In this document: positions 47,858 to 58,574 of the stretch, piece by piece
Position numbering within the stretch: position 1 is the stretch's first letter
Layout: each line of letters starts with the position of its first letter
DNA from: Opacimonas viscosa
Lineage (GTDB): Bacteria > Pseudomonadota > Gammaproteobacteria > Enterobacterales > Alteromonadaceae
Reading direction: 5' to 3'
Assembly (NCBI RefSeq): GCF_024199005.1
Contig: NZ_JANATA010000001.1
Span: 310,001 to 374,000 of the forward strand
DNA length: 64,000 nucleotides
Program-made: the position numbers and the translations under genes
Notes under the pieces: model-generated
What the model saw: only the letters and a program-made list of their open reading frames with translations
Databases searched by the model: none
Told to the model about the DNA's origin: nothing

Positions 47858-48178
47858 TTATTTAAATGTAACTGCTGTACCAGAGATGGAAACTAAAAAC
47901 ATTCCGTTAGATTGGCCCAGGACTTCATAGTCAATATCTATACCAATAACCGCATCAGCGCCTATTGCCATTGCATCTTCTTCAAGTTCTTTAAACGCAA
48001 TTTTACGGGCATTATTCAGTTCGTTTTCATAAGCACCTGAACGACCGCCAACCAAATCTCGCACAGAAGCAAAGATATCTTTAACGAAATTTGCACCTGT
48101 AATGGCTTCTCCAACAACAATACCTCGATAATCTTGAACTTCTCTGCCTTCTACATTTTGCGTGGTGGTTAAAATCAT
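47858..48178 (-). CDS. YbjQ-family (UPF0145) protein
   Basis: 106-aa protein matching the YbjQ/UPF0145 family: [31 protein letters not shown] and [15 protein letters not shown] are characteristic. Members form ring-like oligomers with a possible metal-binding role; function is not established. Separate small transcription unit. Confidence 0.85.
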   Translation of the reverse strand: MILTTTQNVEGREVQDYRGIVVGEAITGANFVKDIFASVRDLVGGRSGAYENELNNARKIAFKELEEDAMAIGADAVIGIDIDYEVLGQSNGMFLVSISGTAVTFK

Positions 48179-48222
48179 GTTTAGTCCTTTATTGATTAAT
48201 GAATAATGTGGGTTTCGGCCTT

Positions 48223-48654
48223 TTATTTAGGCGCTACTAATAACTGTTTAATGCTTTCATTAGCCAAGCATTGCTGGCGTATCTCTGAAACCTCTCTATC
48301 AGAATAAGGTTGAGATTCATATAATCCCCAGATAGGTTTTGGCCATGCCTTATCTGATGTAAATCTTGCAATATGATGGACATGTAATTGCCTTACAATA
48401 TTACCAAGTGCAGCTATATTAAGAGTTTCCGGTGCATAACAATCCACAAGAAACTGACTTACCGCCATTGACTCCTGATTATACAAGGTGACTTGGTGTA
48501 GGTCTAATTGGTGCATTTCCGTCAGATTTGCCACTCTTGGCACTAAAATAAGCCAAGGGTACTGCTTGTCATTCATTAATAATAAGCGACATAGAGAAAA
48601 ATCAGTAAGAAAAATTGTATCGTTTTGTAAGCGTTGATCTAAACAAAAGCTCAT
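48223..48654 (-). CDS. HIT-domain protein
   Basis: Histidine-triad protein of 143 aa, predicted nucleotide hydrolase or transferase. The triad region is [23 protein letters not shown], with HVHH in place of the canonical HxHxH; this variant is common in a proteobacterial HIT subfamily. The N-terminal half ([16 protein letters not shown]) fits the HIT fold. It starts 22 bp after astE on the same strand. Substrate unknown. Confidence 0.8.
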   Translation of the reverse strand: MSFCLDQRLQNDTIFLTDFSLCRLLLMNDKQYPWLILVPRVANLTEMHQLDLHQVTLYNQESMAVSQFLVDCYAPETLNIAALGNIVRQLHVHHIARFTSDKAWPKPIWGLYESQPYSDREVSEIRQQCLANESIKQLLVAPK

Positions 48655-48676
48655 GGTTGTCCTGTATATTTGTTAA

Positions 48677-49735
48677 TTAGTCGATGGGGATATCTGTTGG
48701 CTCAATCGCTTCCAAGGTCAATAACGCTCGTTGTCCTAATGCGACATCCGCGTTTGGAAAAACTATCGCCTCATTATCAATTTGAGCCGTATATTCGATG
48801 AATTCTTGTTGGGTATCATCAAATTCACTAGCCAACACTGTTCCTTTGGCAAAAGCCGTAAAGTTGGGGGTATCGTCTGAAAAGTGTAATTTAAAATTCT
48901 TATGATTACGCATGATGGCTTGCTTTATTCTAAATAACACAGGCATAGGAGCATCAGGTGCCACGTAATCTTCACTGATTACCAAATTAAACAGAAAGTC
49001 TCGAGCTAATGTGAAATCATTCATATCATTTTGACCGAAAGGTTGTACCTTCCCTAACTCAACGGTAAAGGCATGAGCTTGACAAACATGTGCAGAATAA
49101 TATGAATATGTCGTTGTGGGTGATTCCGAGAGCAAGATTGCTTGGATCCCGGCCCCAGCTAACCAGGATATTTGTTCCTTATCATAAGAGCGTCCATCTA
49201 GATAAGGGTAAACAACAAAACGAGGATACTTAGCCGCTCGAATTGCCGTATGCAAGTCATAATGATAGCGTTTTGCTCCAACTGGACCACGTGCAAAAAA
49301 GTCGAAGGTCAACTGTTCTAGTAATGCTGCTCTTGGCGCTTCTATTGAATCATCTGCGCTGTGCGAGTGCATACCACTAAACAAACGATTCATATTCTCG
49401 GAAACAAAACGCTGACCAATATCCATAGCGAGTAGATTAGCGAATTGAATCATCACTCGATGTTTAACGATGACCGTTTCATTTAAAATATCAGTCACTA
49501 AAGCATCACATATCTCAATAGGTGCGGTTTCGTTGCCATGTACACCACATGAATAAATAATGGATTTAATACGGGTAGGATTCGTAGGTTTAACTTGCCC
49601 AAATTCCTGCACTGGCTGAAGAGGTGAAAACTCAATAACACCTGCACAATGCACTGTTACTTTGGTATGTGTGCCCAACGAATATGTTTCATATGCTAGC
49701 GTCTTAGCCGTTCTAGAACGTTGTAAAAATGACAT
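48677..49735 (-). CDS. astE: Succinylglutamate desuccinylase / AstE-type
   Basis: M14-type zinc hydrolase of 352 aa, expected to hydrolyse N-succinylglutamate to succinate and glutamate, the last step of the arginine succinyltransferase pathway. Zinc ligands are in SCGVHGNETAP and HYDLHTAIR; the C-terminal catalytic Glu lies in AFTVELGKVQPFG. The other ast genes are not in the window, so it is detached from the usual operon. An AstE paralogue with another N-acyl substrate is possible. Confidence 0.85.
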   Translation of the reverse strand: MSFLQRSRTAKTLAYETYSLGTHTKVTVHCAGVIEFSPLQPVQEFGQVKPTNPTRIKSIIYSCGVHGNETAPIEICDALVTDILNETVIVKHRVMIQFANLLAMDIGQRFVSENMNRLFSGMHSHSADDSIEAPRAALLEQLTFDFFARGPVGAKRYHYDLHTAIRAAKYPRFVVYPYLDGRSYDKEQISWLAGAGIQAILLSESPTTTYSYYSAHVCQAHAFTVELGKVQPFGQNDMNDFTLARDFLFNLVISEDYVAPDAPMPVLFRIKQAIMRNHKNFKLHFSDDTPNFTAFAKGTVLASEFDDTQQEFIEYTAQIDNEAIVFPNADVALGQRALLTLEAIEPTDIPID

Positions 49736-49765
49736 TAATCAACCTTTTTATTATTCTACTTATAC

Positions 49766-49805
49766 CAAAAAACCTGTATATCTCACATCCAGAAATATAC
49801 AGGTT
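49766..49805 (-). terminator. Terminator of glgP
   Basis: Perfect 11-bp stem AACCTGTATAT (49771-49781) with ATATACAGGTT (49795-49805) and a 13-nt loop. On the minus strand the 3' arm runs into TTTTTT. It sits between glgP and astE. Confidence 0.8.
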
Positions 49806-49847
49806 CTTATTATACAACTTATGTTCTAATGGATAAAACCGTGTCAG

Positions 49848-52304
49848 TTACTTCACTGAGCAAGGCGCTAGTTTCCAGATATTTTCGACATAATCTTGAA
49901 TAGAACGATCCGAAGTAAATTTACCCATATGCGCCGTATTTAAGATGGCCATTTTAGCCCATTCTTGTTGATCACGGTACGCAGCGTCTAAACGTGAATG
50001 TGCATCAGCATAACTTGCAAAATCCGCTAAACAAAGATAAGGATCACCACCATCTAATAAGCTATGCTTAATTGAAGACAGAGCACCAGGTTTACCTGGA
50101 GTAAAGTAATCAGTGTCCAACCAATCAATGACCGCTTTTAACTCAGGGTTTTGGTAGTAATAATCATAAGGGTTGTAACCAGATGCTTTAAGATCAGCGA
50201 CTTCATCAACTGTTAAACCAAAGATAAAGATGTTGTCATCACCCACTTCTTCCGCAATTTCAATATTGGCACCATCTAGTGTACCAATCGTTAAAGCACC
50301 GTTGAGAGACAGTTTCATATTACCTGTTCCCGATGCTTCTTTACCTGCTGTAGATATTTGCTCGGAAACATCTGCTGCCGGGATCATTTTTTCAGCTAAC
50401 GAAACACGATAGTTCGGTAAAAAAACGACCTGTAATTTGTTGTTCACACGTGAATCAGCATTAATTTTTTCAGCAACGGCATTTATCGCGTAAATAATAT
50501 CCTTTGCGAGTTTATACCCTGGTGCAGCTTTAGCGCCAAAAATAAAAACTCGTGGATGCATATCATAATCAGGGTTTTCTAACAAACGACGGTACAAGGC
50601 TAAGATATGTAATAAGTTTAAATGTTGACGTTTGTACTCATGCAGACGTTTAATTTGAATATCAAAAATTGCTTTTGTACTCACTTTGATACCGGTGAGT
50701 GCTTCAATCTCTTGCGCTAATGCAATTTTGTTTTCTTGCTTCACTTTCATAAATTGTTTTTGGAACGTCTTATTGTTGGCGTGTTTCGCCAAACCCGTTA
50801 ATTTATTCAAATGTAACGGCCAATCAGCTCCAACCTTTTTGTCAATCAATGCAGAAAGCTTAGGGTTACAAGCCTTTAACCAACGTCGAGGGGTGATCCC
50901 ATTAGTTACATTTGTTAATTTACCTGGCCACATTTCTTCAAACTCTGGGAACAAGTTTTTCTTGACTAACTCAGAGTGGATCTGCGCTACCCCATTTACT
51001 GCAAAAGAACCAATAACCGATAAATTACCCATGCGTACCATTTTTTCATCGGCTTCTTCGATAATAGATAGTTTTGCTTTCATGGCATTATCACCCGGCC
51101 ATGTTTTCTCAACTTCCGATAAAAAGCGGTGGTTAATTTCGTAAATAATTTCAATATGTCTTGGTAAGATCTTTTCAATCATACGTACTGGCCACTTTTC
51201 TAACGCTTCTGGTAATAGCGTATGATTAGTGTATGCGAATACTTGGGTACAAATAGACCATGCGCTATCCCAGTCCAACTCAGCGCGATCAACCAAAATA
51301 CGCATTAGTTCAGGAATCGCAATAGCAGGATGCGTGTCGTTGAGTTGAATCACAACTTGGTCAACAAAACGCGACCAATCATCACCATGAGCACGTTTGT
51401 AACGACGAATAATATCTTTTAAGGAACATGCACAGAAAAAATATTGCTGAATCAAACGAAGCTCTTTACCTGCTTCAGTTTCATCATTCGGGTAAAGCAC
51501 CTTAGAAATCGTTTCGGCTTGAACATTTTCGCGTTGCGCATCCACATAGCCGCCAGCGTTGAATACATCCCAGTTGAAATAATCCGATGCTTCTGACTGC
51601 CATAAACGCAATACATTTACGGTGTTACCAGAATAACCTACTACCGGAATATCCCAAGGCACACCTTTAACAATCATTGCAGGATGCCATTCTTTTTGGA
51701 TCCCTCCATTGGCACCGTACTTCGTTTCTACGTAACCATATAATGGGATCTCTTGAATGGATTCAGGACGACAAATTTCCCATGGATTACCATAATCACG
51801 CCAACTATCTGGACGTTCAATTTGTTCACCGTTTTGGATTTCTTGACGGAATAAACCATGTTCGTAATGTAAGCCATAACCAATAGCGGGTAGTTCTAAA
51901 GTCGCCAATGAATCAATATAACACGCAGCTAAACGCCCTAAACCACCGTTACCTAATGCCATATCTGGCTCTTCTTCTAGTACGTCAGTTAGATTAACGC
52001 CGAGTTCTTTCAACGCTTTTTCAGCTTCAGTAAAAACACCGAAATTGTGCATATTATTTGATAATAAACGTCCCATTAAAAATTCAGCAGACAAATAATG
52101 AACCGCACGAGTATCATTCATATAGTGTGTTTTTTGTGTTTTGCGCAAACCTTCTAACACCAGTTCTTGAACTGCTGCACTAGTTGCTTTCCACCATGCG
52201 TGATTATTAGCTTTATTCTCGTCCGTACCGAGTGTACTGTGAAGATGACGAATAACAGAGGCTTTAAACTCTGCTTTGTTTAATGAAGGGGTCAAACCTG
52301 CCAT
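49848..52304 (-). CDS. glgP: Glycogen/maltodextrin phosphorylase
   Basis: Phosphorolyses alpha-1,4-glucan ends to glucose-1-phosphate. The protein is 818 aa, like E. coli GlgP (815 aa). The PLP site is [21 protein letters not shown] with the Lys of NMK forming the Schiff base. Upstream blocks [21 protein letters not shown] and [11 protein letters not shown] are conserved. AAGGAA precedes the ATG. The next gene upstream is pgm on the same strand, 212 bp away, which uses its product. Confidence 0.96.
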   Translation of the reverse strand: MAGLTPSLNKAEFKASVIRHLHSTLGTDENKANNHAWWKATSAAVQELVLEGLRKTQKTHYMNDTRAVHYLSAEFLMGRLLSNNMHNFGVFTEAEKALKELGVNLTDVLEEEPDMALGNGGLGRLAACYIDSLATLELPAIGYGLHYEHGLFRQEIQNGEQIERPDSWRDYGNPWEICRPESIQEIPLYGYVETKYGANGGIQKEWHPAMIVKGVPWDIPVVGYSGNTVNVLRLWQSEASDYFNWDVFNAGGYVDAQRENVQAETISKVLYPNDETEAGKELRLIQQYFFCACSLKDIIRRYKRAHGDDWSRFVDQVVIQLNDTHPAIAIPELMRILVDRAELDWDSAWSICTQVFAYTNHTLLPEALEKWPVRMIEKILPRHIEIIYEINHRFLSEVEKTWPGDNAMKAKLSIIEEADEKMVRMGNLSVIGSFAVNGVAQIHSELVKKNLFPEFEEMWPGKLTNVTNGITPRRWLKACNPKLSALIDKKVGADWPLHLNKLTGLAKHANNKTFQKQFMKVKQENKIALAQEIEALTGIKVSTKAIFDIQIKRLHEYKRQHLNLLHILALYRRLLENPDYDMHPRVFIFGAKAAPGYKLAKDIIYAINAVAEKINADSRVNNKLQVVFLPNYRVSLAEKMIPAADVSEQISTAGKEASGTGNMKLSLNGALTIGTLDGANIEIAEEVGDDNIFIFGLTVDEVADLKASGYNPYDYYYQNPELKAVIDWLDTDYFTPGKPGALSSIKHSLLDGGDPYLCLADFASYADAHSRLDAAYRDQQEWAKMAILNTAHMGKFTSDRSIQDYVENIWKLAPCSVK

Positions 52305-52516
52305 GAAAAAATTCCTTAAATCTTAAAGTCGGAATTAGTTTAACAGAGGAAATACAGACTTTGTGTTAAATAAACGTTAAATAACTAAAGAAAAACAATG
52401 AATACGAATTCAAAACCTCACTTTTTAACGTTCCATTAACATATTTAACCAGTAACTTAACAAATCCTTGTTTCAGCATCAAAAAAATGACACCGAAACA
52501 ACTTGTTTGACGATTT

Positions 52517-54154
52517 TTAGCTAATAACTTCGGTAACGAGTGCCTGTGCTTCTGTTAGTAAAGCGTCTAAATGTGCCTCATTCACAAAACTTTCAGCATA
52601 AATTTTGTAAACATTTTCAGTACCAGAGGGTCGCGCAGCGAACCAACCGTTCTCAGTTGACACTTTAAGGCCACCAATAGCAGCATTATTGCCAGGCGCA
52701 TGAGTTTGCATTGCTGTAATGGGTTCGCCTGCGATATGCGTGGCAGTGATAACAGAGGTGTCCATTTTTGCCAGGGAAGACTTTTGCTCCAATGTCGCAG
52801 CTACATCTATGCGTTTGTAATATGGTGTACCAAACTGTTCGGTCAACTTAGCATAATACTGGCCTGGGTTAAGCCCTGTTTTAGCCGTTATCTCTGCTGC
52901 TAATAAGCACAAAATAAAACCGTCTTTATCTGTTGCCCATGGACTTCCGTCACGCCTTAGAAAAATACCTCCCGCACTTTCCTCACCAGCAAAACCGATG
53001 GTTTGATCAAGTAACCCAGAGACGAACCACTTAAAGCCAACCGGCATTTCCGCCAATTCACGTTCACGATGCGCAACAACGCGATCAATCATACTGCTAG
53101 AGACCAATGTTTTTCCGATTTTTAGATCTTTCGCCCATTCGGGTCTATGTGTTAACACATAATCAATGGCAACCGCTAAGTAGTGATTAGGATTTAACAG
53201 TCCGTGAGTGGGTGTAACAATACCATGGCGGTCAAAATCGGCATCGTTGCCAAAAGCTAGTTCATATTTGTCTTTGTGTTCTAATAATCCAGCCATGGCA
53301 TAAGGAGAAGAACAATCCATACGAATTTGTCCGTCTTTATCTAGATGCATAAATCGAAAAGTAGGATCGATCGTGTCATCAATCACAGTAATATTTAAAT
53401 CGTACGTCTGGGCAATCATTGACCAATATCGGGTCCCTGCTCCACCAAGTGGATCAACACCTATGGCTAACTTCGCTTCTTTAATTGCTGCCATATCAAT
53501 AACATTACACAAATCATCAATATAATCTTGGGCAAAGTCAGCTTCAATCAGTAGTTCAGACTGTAGTGCTTCTTTTAGTGAGATGCGCTGTACGGCTGTA
53601 TTTTGCTCTGCAAGGAGTGCATTAGCTCGGTTTTGGATAGCTTGTGTCGCTGCAGTATCTGCTGGACCACCGTGCGTAGCATTGTATTTGAACCCGCCAT
53701 CTTGTGGGGGGTTGTGTGAAGGCGTAATCACTACACCGTCGGCTAAATCAGACTGCTGTGCATTATGTTGTAATATCATTCGTGAAATCACAGGTGTTGG
53801 CGTGTAATCACCATTTGCCTGTAAAACGACTGAGACTTTATTCGCAATCAGTACTTCTAGTGTTGTGTGTAATGCAGGAACTGACAAAGCATGAGTATCA
53901 ATACCTATGAAACAAGGTCCTGTGATCTTTTCTGCGACTCTATACTCAGCTAAAGCTTGTGCTATTGCCGCAATATGAGCGTCATTAAATGACGTATTCA
54001 ATGCACTCCCACGATGGCCTGATGTACCAAAAGTAACTGCCTGTGTTGGCTCTGAGACATTTGGAGATAGCGTGTAATACGCACTGATCAGATGTGGAAT
54101 ATTAATTAAATCGGTGTTTGTTGCTGGTTTGCCTGCACGAGGGTGTAACGCCAT
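52517..54154 (-). CDS. pgm: Phosphoglucomutase (alpha-D-glucose phosphate-specific)
   Basis: Interconverts glucose-1-phosphate and glucose-6-phosphate. I chose ATG at 54154 (MALHPRAGKPA, matching the E. coli start), with AAGGA 7 nt upstream; two upstream in-frame ATGs are rejected for poor RBS spacing. The protein is 545 aa (E. coli 546). The phosphoserine loop is ITPSHNPPQDGG, the metal loop is GNDADFDRHG, and the sugar-binding loop GEESAGG follows. TFGTSGHRGS is the N-terminal signature. Pairs with glgP in glycogen mobilisation. Confidence 0.96.
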   Translation of the reverse strand: MALHPRAGKPATNTDLINIPHLISAYYTLSPNVSEPTQAVTFGTSGHRGSALNTSFNDAHIAAIAQALAEYRVAEKITGPCFIGIDTHALSVPALHTTLEVLIANKVSVVLQANGDYTPTPVISRMILQHNAQQSDLADGVVITPSHNPPQDGGFKYNATHGGPADTAATQAIQNRANALLAEQNTAVQRISLKEALQSELLIEADFAQDYIDDLCNVIDMAAIKEAKLAIGVDPLGGAGTRYWSMIAQTYDLNITVIDDTIDPTFRFMHLDKDGQIRMDCSSPYAMAGLLEHKDKYELAFGNDADFDRHGIVTPTHGLLNPNHYLAVAIDYVLTHRPEWAKDLKIGKTLVSSSMIDRVVAHRERELAEMPVGFKWFVSGLLDQTIGFAGEESAGGIFLRRDGSPWATDKDGFILCLLAAEITAKTGLNPGQYYAKLTEQFGTPYYKRIDVAATLEQKSSLAKMDTSVITATHIAGEPITAMQTHAPGNNAAIGGLKVSTENGWFAARPSGTENVYKIYAESFVNEAHLDALLTEAQALVTEVIS

Positions 54155-54344
54155 TGCCATGTCCTTGGTAAATAAACTCATCTTATTGTACCTGATATTT
54201 AAAATGGTTTTCATCTCATTTTTGTGACTAATGTGTCGATATTATTGGTTATATAAAATTGTTAGATATACCTGTTAAGTCGTTTTTATACGCATTGAGC
54301 AAGATATTTAACTATGCTTAAGATAAAGTTTTAGAGGATACAGA

Positions 54345-55271
54345 ATGCAACCTGCTTTCCGTAGCGCGATTGATAACATTGGCCAAGCTTTATTGGGCAA
54401 AGAACAACAAATTCAATTAGCCATCACTTGTTTACTCGCGAATGGTCATTTATTGATTGAAGATTTACCTGGCATGGGCAAAACCACTTTATCTCATGCA
54501 CTTGCTGCGGTATTTGGTATGGCCGATACTCGGATCCAATTTACCTCAGACTTGCTGCCAGCGGACGTTCTGGGAGTCTCCATTTTTGAACAGGCGACAC
54601 ATTCATTTAAATTACACAAAGGGCCTATTTTTAATCAATTAGTTTTGGCTGACGAAATTAATCGCGCCAGCCCGAAAAGCCAATCAGCATTATTAGAAGC
54701 TATGGAAGAAAAACAAGTCAGTATCGATGGCGACACATATGCACTCCCTCAGCCTTTCTTTGTCATTGCGACTCAAAATCCATCTTTTCAAAGTGGCACC
54801 TACCCTTTACCGGAATCTCAATTAGACCGATTTTTGATGCGTATCCAACTTGGTTATCCAAGCAATGCCGCCGAAAAACGTATGTTGCTCGAACAATATG
54901 ATGATAATCGAGCGACGGCGACCACCGCTCTAACTATTGTAGAGCTTCAACAAGCTCAGAAAAAAGTGCGCGAAATGTATGTTTCTGATGCGGTGCTGGA
55001 TTATATTTTACGATTAGCCACTCACACTCGGACTCAACCTGAATTTCCCAACGCTCTATCCCCACGTGCCATCAAAGGGTTGTTACGAGCAGCCAAAGCT
55101 TGGGCTTTTCTTGAAGGACGGGATTTTGTGATCCCCGAGGATGTGCAAGCGGTGTTACCTAGTGTAGCTGAACATCGTCTGCGTTCAGGACTGACCGAAC
55201 TCAGCGATGAGCAAATGCTTAGTGAGTTATTAATAGATGCGATTGATCCTCTCCTGGCTAAAGCTGTGTAA
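54345..55271 (+). CDS. MoxR-family AAA+ ATPase
   Basis: AAA+ chaperone-like ATPase of 308 aa. Walker A is LPGMGKTT (41-48), Walker B is LVLADEINRA with Asp103-Glu104, and the sensor 1 Asn lies in FVIATQNPSFQSGTYPLPESQLDRF. AGAGGA precedes the ATG. It heads a three-gene operon with a DUF58 protein and a transglutaminase-like membrane protein, the common MoxR-DUF58-TgpA arrangement. It is presumed to remodel or insert cofactors in partner proteins. Confidence 0.92.
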   Translation: MQPAFRSAIDNIGQALLGKEQQIQLAITCLLANGHLLIEDLPGMGKTTLSHALAAVFGMADTRIQFTSDLLPADVLGVSIFEQATHSFKLHKGPIFNQLVLADEINRASPKSQSALLEAMEEKQVSIDGDTYALPQPFFVIATQNPSFQSGTYPLPESQLDRFLMRIQLGYPSNAAEKRMLLEQYDDNRATATTALTIVELQQAQKKVREMYVSDAVLDYILRLATHTRTQPEFPNALSPRAIKGLLRAAKAWAFLEGRDFVIPEDVQAVLPSVAEHRLRSGLTELSDEQMLSELLIDAIDPLLAKAV

Positions 55272-55283
55272 TGGTAATCTAAA

Positions 55284-56303
55284 ATGATGCATGCCCTCAG
55301 GCAGTTTGTTCAAAAGCAACATTTGGCGTGGTTGAATAAGCGCATCCCTAAAGCGGATACGTTTCAACTGGATAATCAATCTATCTTTATTTTACCTACT
55401 GTATTTGGTTACCTGTTCTTATGTGTCACCATTTTTATTTTCTTAATCGCAACAAACTACCAAAGTAATATCCTGCGTTTATTAAGCTTTTTTTTATTGA
55501 GTTTATTTATTGTTCACATGTTTGCTAGCTATCTCAATTTTTCCCGTCTCTATGTATCTTTAGGAATGATAAAACCCATTTTTGCTGGGACCACTGCGGC
55601 TATTCCTTTGCATATTTTACCTAGTAAAACAGGCACACCTGCTCGCGGTACTTTGTGGATTAACTTCATGCAAACCCAAACCAAGCAAAAGATTCGCTAT
55701 CAATCTATCGAATTAGATGACGCTGAAAATATCGCGAATGTCAGATATTTTACCCAAACGAGAGGGATTTACGTCTTACCCCGAATGACTTTGCAATGTG
55801 ATTATCCATTAGGACTGTTTAGGTGTTGGACGCATTTACAGTTTGTCCAATTAATAACTGTGTACCCTAGCCCTATTGCGAGTAAATTACACATGGATGA
55901 AATACCTCAATTACATTCTGATATAAACAGTTCGTCATTATCGGGCAAAATGAATGAACAACATGAAGAATTTGCCGGATTAAACAAATACCAAATCGGC
56001 GATTCTTTACACTCAGTGGCTTGGAAACAAATGGCTCGGACAGGCCAAATGATGACGAAAGAATTTAGTGGGTATGTGAACCCCAAAGGCTATTTACATC
56101 TCCCTATTGATACGCCTATAGAAAAAGCCCTAGGACAGTTAAGTTATCAGATTAATTATTGCCAACAAAACAATATTGTATACGGGTTATTTTTACCGCA
56201 TGTACACATCAAGCCTGGTCAGGGGGAAGAACATCAAGAGCAATGCCTAGCTGCACTAGCAAGTTTCCCCAAAACCGCACAAAGTATTTTGGGGAAGCAT
56301 TAA
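55284..56303 (+). CDS. DUF58-domain membrane protein
   Basis: 339 aa with two adjacent membrane segments (about 32-52 and 58-78) followed by a soluble domain that includes the DUF58 core GDSLHSVAWKQMARTGQMMTK (about 237-257). DUF58 resembles von Willebrand A-like folds and is usually encoded beside MoxR. Starts 12 bp after moxR and ends 1 nt before the next ATG, so the three are co-transcribed. Confidence 0.88.
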   Translation: MMHALRQFVQKQHLAWLNKRIPKADTFQLDNQSIFILPTVFGYLFLCVTIFIFLIATNYQSNILRLLSFFLLSLFIVHMFASYLNFSRLYVSLGMIKPIFAGTTAAIPLHILPSKTGTPARGTLWINFMQTQTKQKIRYQSIELDDAENIANVRYFTQTRGIYVLPRMTLQCDYPLGLFRCWTHLQFVQLITVYPSPIASKLHMDEIPQLHSDINSSSLSGKMNEQHEEFAGLNKYQIGDSLHSVAWKQMARTGQMMTKEFSGYVNPKGYLHLPIDTPIEKALGQLSYQINYCQQNNIVYGLFLPHVHIKPGQGEEHQEQCLAALASFPKTAQSILGKH

Positions 56304-56304
56304 A

Positions 56305-58497
56305 ATGTATACACCTAATACCTTTGGCGAGTCGATAGCAAACAAACCTAGAAGTGCAGCTCAAAACATTAGTTTTTTGCTCATCACCCTATGCTTCACT
56401 ATTTTAATCGCAACGTTATATGAAGCGATTTCTATCTGGATCCTGTTACCCAGTGTCTTGGCTGTGATTCTGCGATTTCTTTTATATTTAGGTTTATATC
56501 AGCATGTACCTAGTGCAACAATGCTCAATATTATTGCTGTTCTAGCAGGAGGTTTTTTAATATATGCCAGCACGAAAATGGCACTATTAGAGACGATGAT
56601 CAATATGCTCGTGTTAGCGAGTAGTCTCAAAATAATGGTGCTGCATACACAAAAGGATCTCCAAGCGATTTTATTAAGCCTAGTATTCTTATTAGGTATT
56701 GGATTCGTTTTTCACTCTGATCTTCTGCATCTATTGTTATATATTACGGTGCTTTTCTTATTGTTTTTAACGTTAGCCGCGCACTTTGCACCAAAACAAA
56801 ACCTAGCAAAGATGAATAAAAAAGTAGTCCTGATCTGTTTACAGGCCCTGCCCATTGCTCTGCTATTATTTTTCGCTATCCCCACTTTACCTGCTTTGTG
56901 GCACATGCCATTGCCTAAACAAGATACTACAGGACTGACTGATACGATTAAACCTGGCGATATTGCGAAACTGGGGCAATCGAATGAGCTTGCGTTTATT
57001 GCTACGTTTACAGAAGCTTCTGCTGTGCCACATTACCACGAGCGGTATTGGCGTAGTTTAAGTGTGGATGCATTTGATGGCGTGAAGTGGTTTGTTAGTA
57101 ACCAACAAAAAGCCCAACAAACCATCGTCTCTAAAACATCAACGCTGGCCCCCAAAAAAGAAAATGTCATTAATTCCAGCAATAAAAGCTTGGGAAAAAT
57201 AAGAAAGGTCACATACAGTATTCAATTACAAAAGAACCAATCACATTATGCAGTGAGTCTTGATAGACCTTTCAAGGTGCACTCTGAGGGGACCCAACAA
57301 ACGTTTTTCCCCACTGCTGATTTTGCCGTCCATAGCCAATACCCAATCAACGCTGTCGGATTTTATCGCGTGGAAAGTGTGTTGCATTATCCTCTCAAAG
57401 AACACAACCTAGATGTGGCAAGATATCTTCAACTCCCAGATAATTTTCATGCCCCCAATGCCGTAAATGATACAGAGAATTTAGATAGCACTGTTCAACA
57501 CCAATCCACATTGACCAAGATAAGTAACCCCAGAACCCAAGCATGGGTGAAAGAATTAAGCAAAATTCATACTGACAGAGCCAGTTTAATAGCAGCGTTT
57601 GACGCTTATTTATTAGCAGAAAACTTTCGTTATACATTGGAGCCTGAATTGATGCCAAACGATGTGATTGATACCTTCCTATTTGATGTAAAAAGCGGGT
57701 TTTGCTCTCACTATGCCAGTGCGCTAGGGTATGTTTTAAGACTAGCGGGTTACCCAACCCGTTTAGTAGCAGGATACCAAGGGGGAGAACTTTTAGATGA
57801 TAATTCCTTGTCGGTCTATCAATATGATGCGCATGCTTGGGTAGAAACCTACAATAGTGAACAAGGATGGATACGATTAGATCCTACAGCGACGATTGCC
57901 CCAACACGGATTAGTGCCGGATTACGTGACGCACTTACACAGAGCCCAGCCAAAGACACCTCAATTTTTGATTGGGATTATTATAGTAAAGTTGGTTTTT
58001 CTCAACAATTTTCATCCTGGCTGAATCATTTGGAGTTTGGATGGGAAAAAGAAATCGCAAGGTTCAATCAAAATACGGACGGGGATTTATTTGACGATAT
58101 CCTAAAAAAATTAGGGATAAACGACTCCATAACTCGAGGTTTTTTGTTCCTAGGAGTGATGGCCGGTATATTCGCAATTTACTTCTATAGTGGGTTGAGA
58201 CAGAAATCGCAACCCGATAAAGTGTTAAAACAATATGTAAAAGCAAAAAAACTTTGTCTACAACAGTACCCGACCTTAGATGTTCAAATACAAAAATTAC
58301 CTCCCACAGGATTTCAGTCATGGTTGGAAGGTAAAAATACAGACTTAGCTAAACACATGTCCCCGATTACTCAGCTAATTGTAAGTCACTTGTATATGCG
58401 TAAAAGTCATGAGGAACACAAGGCGCATATAGGGCACAATGAACTTCGTTTGCATGTGCAAGCATTGCAGCAATATCTCAAACAACATCGACACTGA
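56305..58497 (+). CDS. TgpA-like transglutaminase membrane protein (DUF3488)
   Basis: 730 aa. The N-terminal half has about six membrane segments (25-195, DUF3488). A periplasmic transglutaminase core follows with the catalytic triad Cys467 (SGFCSHYA), His510 (DAHAWVE) and Asp526 (RLDPTA). One more segment lies near 600-620 with a cytoplasmic tail. TgpA of Pseudomonas aeruginosa is essential and of the same layout; the substrate is unknown. The third and last gene of the moxR operon; a bidirectional terminator follows. Confidence 0.9.
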   Translation: MYTPNTFGESIANKPRSAAQNISFLLITLCFTILIATLYEAISIWILLPSVLAVILRFLLYLGLYQHVPSATMLNIIAVLAGGFLIYASTKMALLETMINMLVLASSLKIMVLHTQKDLQAILLSLVFLLGIGFVFHSDLLHLLLYITVLFLLFLTLAAHFAPKQNLAKMNKKVVLICLQALPIALLLFFAIPTLPALWHMPLPKQDTTGLTDTIKPGDIAKLGQSNELAFIATFTEASAVPHYHERYWRSLSVDAFDGVKWFVSNQQKAQQTIVSKTSTLAPKKENVINSSNKSLGKIRKVTYSIQLQKNQSHYAVSLDRPFKVHSEGTQQTFFPTADFAVHSQYPINAVGFYRVESVLHYPLKEHNLDVARYLQLPDNFHAPNAVNDTENLDSTVQHQSTLTKISNPRTQAWVKELSKIHTDRASLIAAFDAYLLAENFRYTLEPELMPNDVIDTFLFDVKSGFCSHYASALGYVLRLAGYPTRLVAGYQGGELLDDNSLSVYQYDAHAWVETYNSEQGWIRLDPTATIAPTRISAGLRDALTQSPAKDTSIFDWDYYSKVGFSQQFSSWLNHLEFGWEKEIARFNQNTDGDLFDDILKKLGINDSITRGFLFLGVMAGIFAIYFYSGLRQKSQPDKVLKQYVKAKKLCLQQYPTLDVQIQKLPPTGFQSWLEGKNTDLAKHMSPITQLIVSHLYMRKSHEEHKAHIGHNELRLHVQALQQYLKQHRH

Positions 58498-58512
58498 GCA
58501 GGTTATTTTTAT

Positions 58513-58543
58513 AAAAAAAAACCTACTCAAAGAGTAGGTTTTT
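58513..58543. terminator. Bidirectional terminator between tgpA-like gene and fusA2
   Basis: Perfect stem AAACCTACTC / GAGTAGGTTT (58519-58528 with 58532-58541), loop AAA. A-run on the left and T-run on the right, so it serves both convergent genes. Confidence 0.9.
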
Positions 58544-58574
58544 AGTAACTGTTTTATCTGTAGCTATTTCAAAC

